Assembly (NCBI RefSeq): GCF_024679095.1
Contig: NW_026111250.1
Span: 1-64,000 of the forward strand
Source of the DNA: Eriocheir sinensis
Taxonomy: Eukaryota > Arthropoda > Malacostraca > Decapoda > Varunidae
DNA: 64,000 bases
Direction: 5' to 3'
A model generated the notes under the pieces. That model was not told where the DNA came from. It did not search any database and was given only the letters and a program-made list of their open reading frames with translations. Below, in pieces: positions 30,245 to 44,897 of this stretch. Position 1 is the stretch's first letter; each line of letters begins with the position of its first letter. The position numbers and the translations under genes were made by a program.

Positions 30245-33200
30245 TTTTATGTGTATTTTCTATATTTATATTTATATAAATACACATTCTTTTCGTTTAT
30301 TTATTTTGATACGAATTTACTTTATTTTATGTGTATTTTGTATAATTAAAATAACGTAAATTTGTATGAAATATATATACAAAATATACATTAAATGATG
30401 TAAATATATATAAAAAATATATATACAAAACACAAATAGAATAATGTAAAATCGTATCAAAATAAATACACAGAATATTAATAAAATAATGTAAATTTGT
30501 ATGAAAATTAATATGCAAAATACCCATAAAATAACGCATTTTTTATTAAAATATATTACCAAAATGCACATAAAATATTTGAATTTGTATTAAAATAAAT
30601 ATACAAAATGAACATACAATAAGGTAAATTTGTATTGAAATAGATATGCAAAATACATATAAAACAATATAAATATGTTTCAAAATATATACGAATACAC
30701 ATAAAATAACGTAGATTTCTATAAAAACATATATACAAAATACACATAAAATGAAGGAAATACATATAAAAAAATGTATACAAAATACACATAAAACAAT
30801 GTAAATTCGTATCAAAATAAATCAACAAAATTCCAATAAAAGAATGTGTATTTGTATAACCATAAATATACAAAATACACATAAAATAACGTAAATTCAT
30901 ATAAAACTATATACAAAAATACACAAAAGTAATAAAATTTGTATGAAAATAGATATTCAAAATACACACAAAATAGGATAAATTTGAATTGAAATATATA
31001 TACAAAATACATAAAATAATGTAAATTTGTATCAAAATATTTATACAAATACACATATAATAACGTAAATTTGTATAAAAATATATAAACAAAATACATC
31101 TATTTTCATACAAATACACATTCTTTTCATGATATTTTGTTTATTTATTTTGACACGAATTAACATTATTTAATGTGTATTTTGTATATATATTTTTATA
31201 CGTATTTACATTATTTCAAGTGTGTTTTGTATATATATTTCTATAGAAATCTGCGTTATTTTATGTGTATTCGTATATATATTTTGAAACAAATTTACAT
31301 TGTTTTATGTGTATTTTGCATATTTTTTCAATACAAATTTACCTTATTGTATGTGCATTTTGTATATTAATTTTAATACAAATTTGATTAATCTATGTGT
31401 ATTTTTGTATATTTATTTTTATAAAAATATGCTTTATTTTATGGGTATTTTGCATATTTATTTTCATACAAATTTACATTATTTTATTGATATTCAGTGT
31501 ATTTATTTTGATATGTTTTTACATTATTCTATGTGTATTTTGTATATATATTTTATATAAAATGTATTTGTTTTCGTTTCATACAAATCTACATTATTTT
31601 ATGTTTTTTTTGTACATGTATTTAAATACAAATTAAACTAGTTATATGTGTATTTTGTATATCTATTTTGTATGTATATTTTCATAGAAATTTACTCTAT
31701 TTTATGGGTATTCGTATATATATTTTGATACAAATTTACATTATTAATGTGTATTTTGCATATCTATTTCAATACAAATTTACTTTATTGTAGGTGCATT
31801 TTGTATATTTATTTTAATACAAATTTAATTATTTTATATGTATTTTTGTATATATATTTTTATGCAAATATGCGTTATTATATGGATATTTTGCATCTTT
31901 ATTTTCATACAAATTTACATTATTTTATTGATATTCTCTTTATTTATTTTGATACGATTTCTATGTGTTTTTTTTATATATTTTTTTTATACATATTTAC
32001 ATTATTTAATATTCATTTTGTATATATATTTTATCCAAATTTACATTATTTTATGTGTATTTGTTTATATTTTTTCATTCATATTTACATTATTTTATGT
32101 GTTTTTTGTATATATATTTTTCTACGTATTTAAATTATTTTATGTGTATTTTGTATATACATTTTCATAAAAAAATTACGTTATTTTATTGTGTTTATAA
32201 GTATATATTTTGATACAAATTTTATACAAATTCATGTTATTTAATGTGTATTTGTATATATATTTTCATACAAATTTATATTATTTTATGTGTATTTTTT
32301 CATATATTTCATTACAAATTTACCTTATTTTATGTTTATTTTGTATATTTATTTCATTCAATTTTAAATTATTTTATATGTATATTTGAATTTGTATTTA
32401 GGTTATTTTATGTGTATTTTGTATATATATTTTCATCCAAAATTACATTATTTTATTGGTATTTCTTAATTTAATTCGATACGAATTTAGATTATTTCAT
32501 AAGTATTTTGTATACATATTTTTATACTCATTTACATTATCTAATGTGTGTTTTGTATATATATTTTTATGCAAATTTATTTAATGCTCATTTTTGTACA
32601 TATATTTTTATAGAAATTTGCGTTATTTTATGTATATAGTTTTATATAAATTTACGTTATATTATGTGCATTTTGTATATTTATATTTATACAAATACAC
32701 ATTCTTTTATTGGTATATTGTTTATTTACATTTATACGAATTTACATTATTTTATGTGTATTTTGTATACATTTTTTTATACGTATTTACTTAATATTAT
32801 GTGTATTTTGTATATGTATTTTTATAGAAATCTACGTTATTTTATGTGTATTCGTATATATATTTTGAAACAAATTTACATTATTTTATATGTATTTTGC
32901 ATATCTATTTCAATACAAATTTACCTTATTGTATGTGCATTTTGTATATTTATTTTAATACAAGTTCAAATATTTTATGTGTATTTTGGTATCAATAATT
33001 TTATAAAAAATACGTTATTTCATAGGTATTTTGCGTCTTAATTTTCATTTTATATGTACTTTGTATATATATTTTATACAATATTACATTAATTAATATT
33101 AATTTTGAATATATATTTTTATACATATTCATTTTAAATTATGTGAATTTGTATATATATTTTCATATAAATATACATTATTTTATGTGTATTTTGTACA

Positions 33201-36200
33201 TATATTTTATTACAAATCTACCTTATTTTATGTTTATTTTGTATGTGTATTTAGTATATTTATATTTATACAAATACACATTCTTTTATTGGTATTTTGT
33301 TTATTTATTTTAATTCGAATTTACATTATTTTATGTGTATTTTGTATACATTTTTTTATACGTATTTACTTAATTTTATGTGTATTTTGTATATATATTT
33401 TTATAGAAATTTACGTTTTTTTTTTGTATTCGTATATATATTTTGAAACAAATTTACATTGTTTTATATGTATTTTTGCATATCTCTTTCAATACAAATT
33501 TACCTTATTGTATGTGCATTTTGTATATTTATTTCAATACAAATTTAAATATATTATGTGTATTTTGGTATATATATTTTTATAAGAAATGCGCTATTTT
33601 TTAGGAATTTTGCATCTTTATTTTCATACAAATTTACATTATTTTATTAATATTCGGTGTATTTATTTTGATACGATTTTACATTATTCTATTTGTTTTT
33701 TGTATATACTTTTTTATACATATTTATATTATTTAATGTGTATCTTGCATATATATTTTATACAAATTTATTATCTATTATCTATTTTCATACAAATACA
33801 CATTCTTTTCATGATATTTTGTATATTTATTTTGACACGAATTTACATTATTTGATATGTATTTTGTATATATATTTTTATACGTATTTACATAATTTCA
33901 TATGTATTATGTATATATATTTAGTAGATATTCAAAATACACATAAAATAACCTAAATTTGTATCAAACTATATACAAAAATACACAAAAATATTTTAAA
34001 TTTGTATGGAAATAAATATACAAAATACACATAAAATTAAGTAAATTTTTATGGAAATACATATACAAAATACACATAAAATAATGTAAATTTGAATGAA
34101 AATGAAAATACATAAACAAATACACTTAAAATAACGTAAATTTGTATAAAAAAATATATTCAAACACAAATAGAATAATGTAAAATCGTATCAAAATAAA
34201 TACACAGAATATTAATAAAATAATGTAAATTTGTATGAAAATAAAGAGGCAAAATACCCATAAAATAACGCATTTTTTTTATTTATAAAAATATATATAC
34301 CAAAATACATATAAAAAAAATAGATTTGTATTAAAATAAATATATAAAAAACACATACAATAAGGTAAATTTGTATTGAAATAGATACGCAAAATACATA
34401 TAAAGCAATGTAAATTTGTTTCAAAATATGTATACGAATACACATAAAATAACGTAGATTTATATAAATATATATATACAAAATACACATAAAATGAAGT
34501 AAATACGTATAAAAAAATGTATACAAAATACACATAAAATAATGTAAATTCGTATCAAAATAAATAAACAAAATACCAATAAAAGAAAGTGTATTTGTAT
34601 AAATATAAATATACAAAATACACATAAAAAACCGTAAGTTTAATTATTCGATGTGTATTTTTGTATCTGTATTTTTATAAACATATGCTTTATTTTTTGG
34701 GTATTTTGCATCTTTATTTTCATACAAATTTACATTATTTTATTGATATTCTGCTCATTCATTTTGATACGAATTGACATTATTCTATGTGTATTTTGTA
34801 TATATTTTTCATACAAATTTACGTTATTTTATGTTTAAAAATATGTACAAAATACATATAATCATGTAATTCGTATCAAAATAAATAAACAAAATACCAA
34901 TAAAATAATATAAATTTGTATGAGTAAACGTGTATGTTGCATATTTTTTCAATACAAATTTACCTTATTATATACGCATTTTGTATATTAATTTTAATAC
35001 AAATTTAATTATTCGATGTGTATTTTTGTATCTGTATTTTTATAAACATATGCTTTATTTTTTGGGTATTTTGCATCTTTATTTTCATACAAATTTACAT
35101 TATTTTATTGATATTCTGCTCATTCATTTTGATACGAATTGACATTATTTTATGTGTATTTTGTATATATTTTTCATACAAATTTACGTTATTTTATGTG
35201 TATTTGTTTATATATTTTGACACAAATTTACAATATTTTATAGGTATTTTGTATATACATTTCAAAAGAAATTTACCTAGTTTTATGTGTATTTTGTATA
35301 TCTATTTTCATACAAACTCAAATTATTTCTATGTATTTTTGTATATATTTTAATACAAATTTTAGTTATGTTATGTGTATTTTGTAAATTTATTTTCATT
35401 CAAATATATATTATTTTATTGGTGTTTTGTTGATTTATATTGATACGAGTTTACATTATTTTATATGTACTTTGTATATATATTTTTATACGCTTTTACA
35501 TTATTTAATATTTATTTTGAATATATATTTTTATACAAATTCATGGTATTTTATGTATTTGTATATATTTTTATATAAATTTACATTATTTTATGTGTAT
35601 TTTGTATATATATTTTTCTACAAATCTACCTTATTTTATGTTTATTTTGTATGTGTATTTTGTATATTTATATTTATCCAAATTCACATTCTTTTATTGG
35701 TATTTTGTTTATTTATTTTAATTCGAATTTACATTATTTTATATGTATTTTGTATACATTTTTTTATTCGTATTTACTTACTTTTAAGTGTATTTTGTAT
35801 ATATATTTTTATAGAAATCTACTTTTTTTTTTTTTGTATTCGTATATATATTTTGAAACAAATTTACATTGTTTTTTATGTATTTTTGAATATATATTTC
35901 AATACAAATTTACCTTGTATGTGCATTTTGTATATTTATTTCAATGCAAATTTAAATATTTTATGTGTATTTTGGTATATATATTTTATAAGATTACGAA
36001 AATTTGAATAAAAATATATACAAAAAAACAAAAAAATAAATTTCAATTTGTATGAAAATAGATATACAAAATACACATATAATTAGTTAAATTTGTATTT
36101 AAATACATGTACAAAATACACATAAAATAATGTAAATTTGTATGAAATGAAAACAAATTCACATAAAATTCGCGTCAAAATAAATAAACAAAATATCAAT

Positions 36201-37748
36201 AAAAGAATGTGTATTTGTATAAAAATAGATATACAAAATACACATAAAATAACCTAAATTTGTATCAAACTAAATACAAAAATAAAATAAAATTTTTTAA
36301 ATTTGTATGAAAATAAATATACAAAATACACATAAAATTAGGTAAATTTGTATTGAAATACATACACAAAATACACATAAAATAATGTAAATTTGAATGA
36401 AAATACATAAACAAATACACTTAAAATAACATAAATTTGTATAAAAAAATATGTACAAAACACAAATAGAATAATGTAAAATCGTATCAAAATAAATACA
36501 CAGAATATTAATAAAATAATGTAAATTTGTATGAAAATAAAGAAGCAAAATACCCATAAAATAACGCATTTTTTTTATTTATAAAAGTATATATACTAAA
36601 ATACACATCAAAAAATTAAATTTGTATTAAAATAAATATACAAAAAACACATACAATAAGGTAAATTTGTATTGAAATAGATATGCAAAATACATATAAA
36701 ACAATGTAACTTTGTTTCAAAATATATATACGAATACACATAAAATAACGTAGATTTCTATAAAAATATATATACAAAATACACATAAAATGAAGTAAAT
36801 ACGTCTAAAAAAATGTTTACAAAAAACACATAAAATAATGTAAATTCGTATCAAAATAAATAAACAAAATACCAATAAAAGAATGTGTATTTGTATAAAT
36901 ATAAATATGCAAAATACACATAAAATAACGTAAATTTATATAAAACTATATACAAAAATACACAGAAGTAATTAAATTTGTATGAAAATATATACAAAAT
37001 ACACACAAAATAAGCTAAATTTGAATTGAAATATATATACAAAATACATGAAATAAAGTAAATTTGTATCAAAATATTTATACAAATACACATATAATAA
37101 CGTAAATTTGTATGAAAATATATAAACAAAATACACATTAAATATTGTAAATACGTATAAAAATATGTACAAAATACACATATAATCATGTAATTCGTAT
37201 CAAAATAAATAAACAAAATACCAATAAAATAATATAAATGTGTATGAGTAAACGTGTATGTTCCATATTTTTTCAATACAAATTTACCTTATTATATACG
37301 CATTTTGTATATTAATTTTAATACAAATTTAATTATTCGATGTGTATTTTTGTATCTGTATTTTTATAAACATATGCTTTATTTTTTGCGTATTTTGCAT
37401 CTTTATTTTCATACAAATTTACATTATTTTATTGATATTCTGCTCATTCATTTTGATACGAATTGACATTATTCTAGGTGTATTTTGTATATATTTTTCA
37501 TACAAATTTACGTTATTTTATGTTTAAAAATATGTACAAAATACACATATAATCATGTAATTCGTATCAAAATAAATAAACAAAATACCAATAAAGTAAT
37601 ATAAATTTGTATGAGTAAACGTGTATGTTGCATATTTTTTCAATACAAATTTACCTTATTATATACACATTTTGTATATTAATTTTAATACAAATTTAAT
37701 TATTCGATGTGTATTTTGTATCTGTATTTTTATAAACATATGCTTTAT
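30245..37748. repeat. 7.7-kb tandem unit, copy 3, truncated
   Basis: It has the same blocks, with strand changes near 30346, 31097, 33922, 34640, 34835, 34930, 35992, 37253, 37523 and 37619. It stops about 200 bp short: at 37748 the expected TTTTTGGGTATTTTG continuation is replaced by TTATTGGTATTTTGTTTATT, a different monomer matching the sequence near 45975. A cluster of private changes lies at about 33077-33165. Confidence 0.88.
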
Positions 37749-38682
37749 TTTATTGGTATTTTGTTTATTTATTTTGTTTCGAATTTATATTATTTTATGT
37801 GTATTTTGTTTACATTTTTTTATACGTATTTACCTAATTTTATGTGTATTTTGTATATATATTTTTATAGAAATCTACGTTATTTTATGTGTATTTGTAT
37901 ATATATTTTGAAACAAATTTACTATTTTTATATGAATTTTTGCATATCTCTTTCAACAGAAGTTTACCTTATTGTATGTGCATTTTGTATATTTATTTCA
38001 ATACAAATTTAAATATTTTATGTATTTTGTATATATTTTTATAAGAAATGCGCTATTTGATGGGAATTTTGCATCTTTATTTTCATACAAATTTACATTA
38101 TTTTATTAATATTCGGTGTATTTATTTTGATACGATTTTACATTATTCTATTTGTTTTTTGTATATTTTTTTTTATACATATTTACATTATTTAATGTGT
38201 ATCTTGCATATATATTACATACAAATTTATTATTTTATGATATTTTGTTTATTTATTTTATATAAATTTACATTACTTTATATGTATTTTGTATATATAT
38301 TTTTTACGTATTTACATTATTTTATGTGTATTTTGTATATATTTTGTATATTCGTATATTTATACAAATACACATTGTTTTATTTGTATTTTGTTTATTT
38401 TTTTCAATACAAATTTACCTTATTGTAAGTGTGCATTTTGTATTTATTTTTAATACAAATTTAATTATTCTATGTGTATTTTGTATATGTATTTTTAAAA
38501 AAATATGCTTTTTTTATGGGTATTTTGCATCTTTATTTTCACACAAATTTAAATTATTTTATTGATATTCTTTGTACCTATTTTGATACGATTTTACATT
38601 ATTCTATGTGCATTTTGTATATTTATTTCAATGCAAATTTGTTTCAAATATTTTATGTGTATTAATGGTATATATATTTTAT
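37749..38682 (+). repeat. Satellite mosaic following the truncated unit
   Basis: T-rich-strand monomers start mid-slot and match 45975-46300 first, then 18180-18340. Near 38335-38350 a short monomer (GTATATATTTTGTATATTCG) marks another internal jump. The block ends near 38682 where A-rich-strand monomers begin. Confidence 0.8.
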
Positions 38683-39951
38683 AAAATAATACAAAATTAG
38701 TATCAAAATATATAAAAAAAACAAAAATAAATGTAAATTTGTATAAATATATATATACAAAATACACATTAAATAATATAAATTTGTTTAAAACTATACA
38801 AAATACACATGAAATGATGTAAATACGTATAAAAATATATATACAAAATAAACATTAAATAATGTAAATTCGCGTCAAAATAAATAAACAAAATATCAAT
38901 AAAAGAATGTGTATTTGTATGAAAATAGATATACAAAATACACATAAAATAACTTAAATTTGTATCAAACTATATACAAAAATACACAAAAATATTTTAA
39001 ATTTGTATGAAAAAAAATGTACAAAATACACATAAAATTAGGTAAATTTGTATTGAAATACATACACAAAATACACATAAAATAATGTAAATTTGAATGA
39101 AAATACATAAACAAATACACTTAAAATAACGTAAATTTGTATAAAAAAATATGTACAAAACACAAATAGAATAATGTAAAATCGTATCAAAATAAATACA
39201 CAGAATATTAATAAAATAATGTAAATTTGTATGAAAATAAAGAAGCAAAATACCCATAAAATAACGCATTTTTTTATTTATAAAAATATATATACCAAAA
39301 TACACATCAAAAAATTAAATTTGTATTAAAATAAATATACAAAAAACACATACAATAAGGTAAATTTGTATTGAAATAGATATGCAAAATACATATAAAA
39401 CAATGTAAATTTGTTTCAAAATATATATACGAATACACATAAAATAACGTAGATTTCTATAAAAATATATATACAAAATACACATAAAATGAAGTAAATA
39501 CGTATAAAAAATGTATACAAAATACACATAAAATAATGTAAATTCGTATCAAAATAAATAAACAAAATACCAATAAAAGAATGTGTATTTGTATAATATA
39601 AATATACAAAATACACATAAAACAGTATAAATTTATATAAAACTATATACAAAAATACACAGAAGTAATTAAATTTGTATGAAAATATATACAAAATACA
39701 CACAAAATAAGCTAAATTTGAATTGAAATATATATACAAAATACATGAAATAAAGTAAATTTGTATCAAAATATTTATACAAATACACATATAATAACGT
39801 AAATTTGTATGAAAATATATAAACAAAATACACATTAAATAATGTAAATACGTATAAAGAAATATGTACAAAATACACATATAATCATGTAATTCGTATC
39901 AAAATAAATAAACAAAATACCAATAAAATAATATAAATTTGTATGAGTAAA
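38683..39951 (-). repeat. Satellite block, A-rich strand on top
   Basis: It closely resembles 20880-21831 and its copies, ending at the same GAGTAAACGTGTATG edge. It is thus a fragment of the 7.7-kb unit displaced to the right of copy 3. Confidence 0.82.
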
Positions 39952-41745
39952 CGTGTATGTTGCAAATTTTTTCAATACAAATTTACCTTATTATATACGC
40001 ATTTTGTATATTAATTTTAATATATGTGCATTTGGATATATATTTTGATACAAATTTACATTATTTTATGTATTTTCTATATTTATTTCAATTCAAATTT
40101 AGCTTATTTTATGTGTCTTTTGTATATCTATTTTCATACAAATTTAATTATTTTTGTCTATTTTTGTATATAGTTTTATACAATTTTACGTTATTTTATG
40201 TGTATTTTGTATATTTATATTTATAGAAGTAAACATTCTTTTATTGGCATTTAGTTTATTTATTTTGATACGAATTTACATTATTTTATGTGTATTTTGT
40301 ATACATTTTCTTATACGTATTTACTTCATTTTATGTGTATTTTATATACATATTTTTTATAGAAATCTACGTTATTTTATGTGTATTCGCATATATATTT
40401 TGAAACAAATTTACATTGTTTTATGTGTATTTTGCATATCTATTTCAATACAAATTTACCTTATTGTATGTGCATTTTGTATATTTATTGTAATACAAAT
40501 TTAAATATTTTATGTGTATTTTGGTATATATATTTTCAAAAAAAATGCGTTGTTTTATGGGTATTTTGCATCTTTATTTTCATACAAATTTACATTATTT
40601 TATTAATATTCTGTGTATTTATTTTGATACTATTTTACATTATTCTATTTGTGTTTTGTATATATTTTTTTATACATATTTACATTATTTAATGTGTATT
40701 TTCTATATATATTTCATACAAATTTACGTTATTTTAAGTGTATTTGTTTATATATTTTCATTCAAATTTACATTATTTTATGTGTATTTTGTATATGTAT
40801 TTCAATAGAAATTTAACTAGTTTTATGTGTATTTTGTATATATATTTTTATACAAATTTAAATTATTTTTGTGTATTTTTTTAATAGAGTTTTATACAAA
40901 TTTATAATATTTTATGTGTATTTTGTATATCTGTTTTCATACAAATACACATTCTTTTATTGATATTTTGTTTATTTATTTTGATGCGAATTTACATTAT
41001 TTAATGTGTATTGTGTATATATATTTTTATACGTATTAACGTCATTTCATGTGTATTTTGTATATATATTTCTATAGAAATATACGTTATTTTATGTGTA
41101 TTATTTTGAAACAAATATACATTGTTTTATGTGCATTTTGTATATTTTTTTTTTACAAATTTCCCTTATTGTACGTGCATTTTGTATATTAATTTTGATA
41201 CAAATTTAATTATTCTATGTGTATTCTTGAATATGTATTTTAAAAAAAATATGCTTTAATTTATGGGTATTTTGCATCTTTATTTTCATACAAAATTACA
41301 TTATTTTATTGATATTCTATGTATTTATTTTGATACGATTTTACATTATTCTATGTATATTTTGTATATCTATTTTATACAAATGTACGTTATTTTATGT
41401 GAATTTGTTTTCATTTCATACAAATTTACATTATTTTATGTGTATTTTGTACATGTATTTAAATACAAATTTAACTAATTATATGTGTATTTTGTAAATC
41501 TATTTTCATACAAATTGAAATTTTTTTTTGTTTTTTTGTATATACTTTTATTCAAATTTTCGTAGTTTTATGTGTATTTTGTATATTTATTTTCATACAA
41601 ATACACGTTCTTTTATCGGAATTTTGTTTATTTATTTTGATACGAATTTTCATTTTTTAGGCGTATTTGATATATATATTTTTATACTTATTTGCATAAT
41701 TTTACATGTATTTTGAATATATATTTTCATAGAAATTTACTCTAT
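39952..41745 (+). repeat. Satellite block, T-rich strand on top
   Basis: After the recurrent edge, the block jumps at about 40020 into a regular run holding one complete 16-mer of type a (40384-41098), followed by a type b 16-mer (AAAATATGCTTTA near 41245). It is one of the cleanest places to read slot order. Confidence 0.85.
40384..41098 (+). repeat. Reference copy of the 16-monomer higher-order repeat
   Basis: Sixteen monomers (715 bp, mean near 45) lie between two occurrences of the GAAACAAAT monomer. Slot landmarks in order: 1 TATTCGCATATATAT; 2 GCATATCTATTTCAATAC; 3 CATTTTGTATATTTATT; 4 AATGCGTTGTTTTATGGG; 5 GCATCTTTATTTTCATAC; 6 TATTCTGTGTATTTATT; 7 TGTTTTGTATATATTTTT; 8 CATACAAATTTACGTTA; 9 TTGTTTATATATTTTCATTC; 10 GTATATGTATTTCAATAG; 11 AAATTATTTTTGTG; 12 GAGTTTTATAC; 13 ACACATTCTTTTATTG; 14 GATGCGAATTTAC; 15 TATACGTATTAACGTC; 16 TTTCTATAGAAAT. 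The same slots in the same order are seen in both orientations across the window. Confidence 0.85.
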
Positions 41746-43675
41746 ATGTATATACAAAAAAACACAAAAATAATTTAAATTTGTATGAAAATAAATATAC
41801 AAAATACACATAAAATTAGGTAAATTTGTATTGAAATACATATACAAAATACACTCAAAATAATGTAAATTTGAATGAAATTATATAAACAAATACACTT
41901 AAAATGACGTTAATTTGTATAGAATATATATAAAAAATACACATTAAATAATGAAAATATGTATAAAAAAATATATACAAAACACAAATAGTATAATATA
42001 AAATCGTATCAAAATATATACACTGAATATTAATAAAATAATGTACATTTGTATGAAAACTAAGATGCAAAATACCAATAAAATAACGCATTTTTTATAA
42101 AATTATATATACAAAAATACACAGAAAATATTTGAATTTGTATTAAAATAAATATACAAATTGCACATACAATAAGGTAAATTTGTATTGAAATAGATAT
42201 GCAAAAAACATATAAAACAATGTAAATTTGTTTCAAAATATATATACGAATACACATAAAATAACGTTGATTTCTATAAATATATATATACAAAATACAA
42301 ATAAAATTAAGTAAATACGAATCAAAAATGTATACAAAATACACATAAAATAATATAAATTCGTATAAATATAAATAAACAAAATACCAATAAGAGAATG
42401 TGTATTTGTATAAATATAAATTATACAAAATGCACGTAAAATAACGTAAATTTGTATAAAACTATATACAAAAATACACAGAAGTAATTAAATTTGTATG
42501 AAAATAGATATACAAAATACACACAAAATAAGCTAAATTTGAATTGAAATATATATACAAAATACATAAAATAAAGTAAATTCGTTTCAAAATATTTTTA
42601 ACAAATACACATATAATAACGTAAATTTGTAAAAAAAATATATAAACAAAAAAACACATTAAGTAATGTAAATACGTATAAAAAAAATATTTACAAAATA
42701 CACCAATAATCAAGTCATTCGTATCAAAATAAATAAACAAAAAACTAATTAAATAATGTAAATTTGTATGAGAAAACATATACAAAATACACATAAAATA
42801 ACGTTTTAATTTTCTATAAAAATATATGTACAAAAATGCACATAAAATTAGTTTGCATAAAAAAATATATACAAAAAACACATTAGATAATGTAAATGAG
42901 TATAAAAATATGTATACAAAATACCTATGAAATAATCTAAATTCGTATCGAGTTAAATTAAGAAAATAACAATAAAATAATGTAATTTTGGATGAAAATA
43001 TATATAGAAAACACATAAAATAACCTAAATACAAATACAAATATACACATTAAATAATTTAAAATTGAATGAAATAAATATACAAAATAAACATAAAATA
43101 AGGTAAATTTGTAATAAAATATTAATAAGAATACACATAAAATAATATAAATTTGTATGAAAATATATATACAAATACACATAAAATAACATGAATTTGT
43201 ATAAAATGTTTCAAAATATATACGAATACACACAATAAAATAACGTAAATTTTTATGAAAATGTATATATAAAATACACATAAAATAGTTTAAATACGTA
43301 GAAAAATATATATACAAAATACACATAAAATAATGTAAATTCGTAAAAAATTAAATACACAAAATTCCAATAAAAGAATGTATATTTGTAGGAAAATATA
43401 TATACTAAAAACAAATAAAATAACAAAAATTTGTATAAAAATATATACAAATATACACATAAATAATTTAAATTTGTTTGAAAATAGATATGCAAAATAC
43501 ACATAAAGTTAGGCAAATTTGTATTGAAATACATATACAAAACTCACATAAAATAATGTAAATTTGTATGAAAATATATAAACAAATACATATAAAATCA
43601 CGTAAATTTGGATAAAATATATATATACAAAATATACATTAAATATTTTAAATATGTATAAAAATGTTATATTAT
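41746..43675 (-). repeat. Satellite block, A-rich strand on top
   Basis: It holds slots of types a (near 42090) and d (near 42805), then the truncated monomer (near 43025). The part 42700-42910 shares private changes (AATCAAGTCATTCG, AACTAATTAAATAATG, AACGTTTTAA) with the last 200 bp of the window, so these two are recent direct copies. Confidence 0.83.
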
Positions 43676-44774
43676 ATATATTTTTATTGATATTTGCGTT
43701 ATTTATGTGTATTTTGTATATGTTTTCTCATAGAAATTTACATTATTTTATTGGTATTTTGTCTATTTATTTTGATACGAATTACATGATTATTTGTGTA
43801 TTTTTTACATTTTTTTATACGTATTTACATTATTTAATGTTTATTTTGTTTATATATTTTTATACAAATTTACGTTATTATATGTGTATTTGTATAGGTA
43901 TTTTGATACATATTTACATTATTTTATGTATTTTGTATATATATTTCAATTAAAATTTAGCTTATTTTATGTGTATTTTGTATATCTATTTATTTTAATA
44001 CAAAATCAAATATTTTATGTTTTTTCGTATTTATATTTTTATAAAAAATGCGTTATTTTATGGGTATTTTGCATCTTAATTTTCATACATATTTACATTA
44101 TTTTATTACTATTTTCTGTATTTATTTTGATACGATTTTACATTATTTTATTTGTGTTTTGTATATATTTTTTTATACATATTTACATTATTTATTGTTT
44201 TTTTTGTATATATATTTGATACAAATTTACGTTATTTTAAGTCTATATGTTTATATATTTTCATTCAAATTTACATTATTTTATGTGTATTTTGTATATG
44301 TATTTCAATACAAATTTACCTATTTTTATATGTTTTTTGTATATATATTTTCATACAAGTTTAAATTATTTTTGTGTATTTTTGTATATAGTTTTATACA
44401 AATTTAGGTTATTTTATGTGTATTTTGTATATCTATTTTCATACAAATACACATTCTTTTCATGATATTTTGTTTACTTATTTTGACACGAATTAACATT
44501 ATTTAATGTGTATTTTGTATATATATTTTTATACGTATATACATTATTTCAAGTGTATTTTGTATATATATTTCTATAGAAATCTGCGTTATTTTATGTG
44601 TATTCGTATATATATTTTGAAACAAATTTACATTATTTTATGTGTATTTTGCATATTTTTTCAATACAAATTTACCTTATTGTATGTGCATTTTGTATAT
44701 TGATTTTAATACAAATTTGATTAATCTATGTATTATGTATCTATTATTTTGTATATGTAGTTTTATAAAAATAT
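43676..44774 (+). repeat. Satellite block, T-rich strand on top, inverted copy of 62.9-63.8 kb
   Basis: A monomer fusion at 43980-44010 (TATATCTATTTATTTTAATAC) and the odd slot TTTTTTCGTATTTATA are shared with the reverse complement of about 63550-63620. The flanking slots continue to match as far as the CATTCTTTTCATGATATT monomer near 44455. Confidence 0.82.
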
Positions 44775-44897
44775 GTAATTAGTTAAATTTGTATTTAAAT
44801 ACATGTACAAAATACACATAAAATAATGTAAATTTGTATGAAATGAAAACAAATTCACATAAAATAACGTACATTTGTATAAAATAGATTACAAAAT
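44775..44897 (-). repeat. Short inverted satellite island
   Basis: About 123 bp of A-rich-strand monomers (AATTAGTTAAATTTGTATTT onward) resemble 20665-20755 and are inserted between T-rich-strand blocks. Confidence 0.8.
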
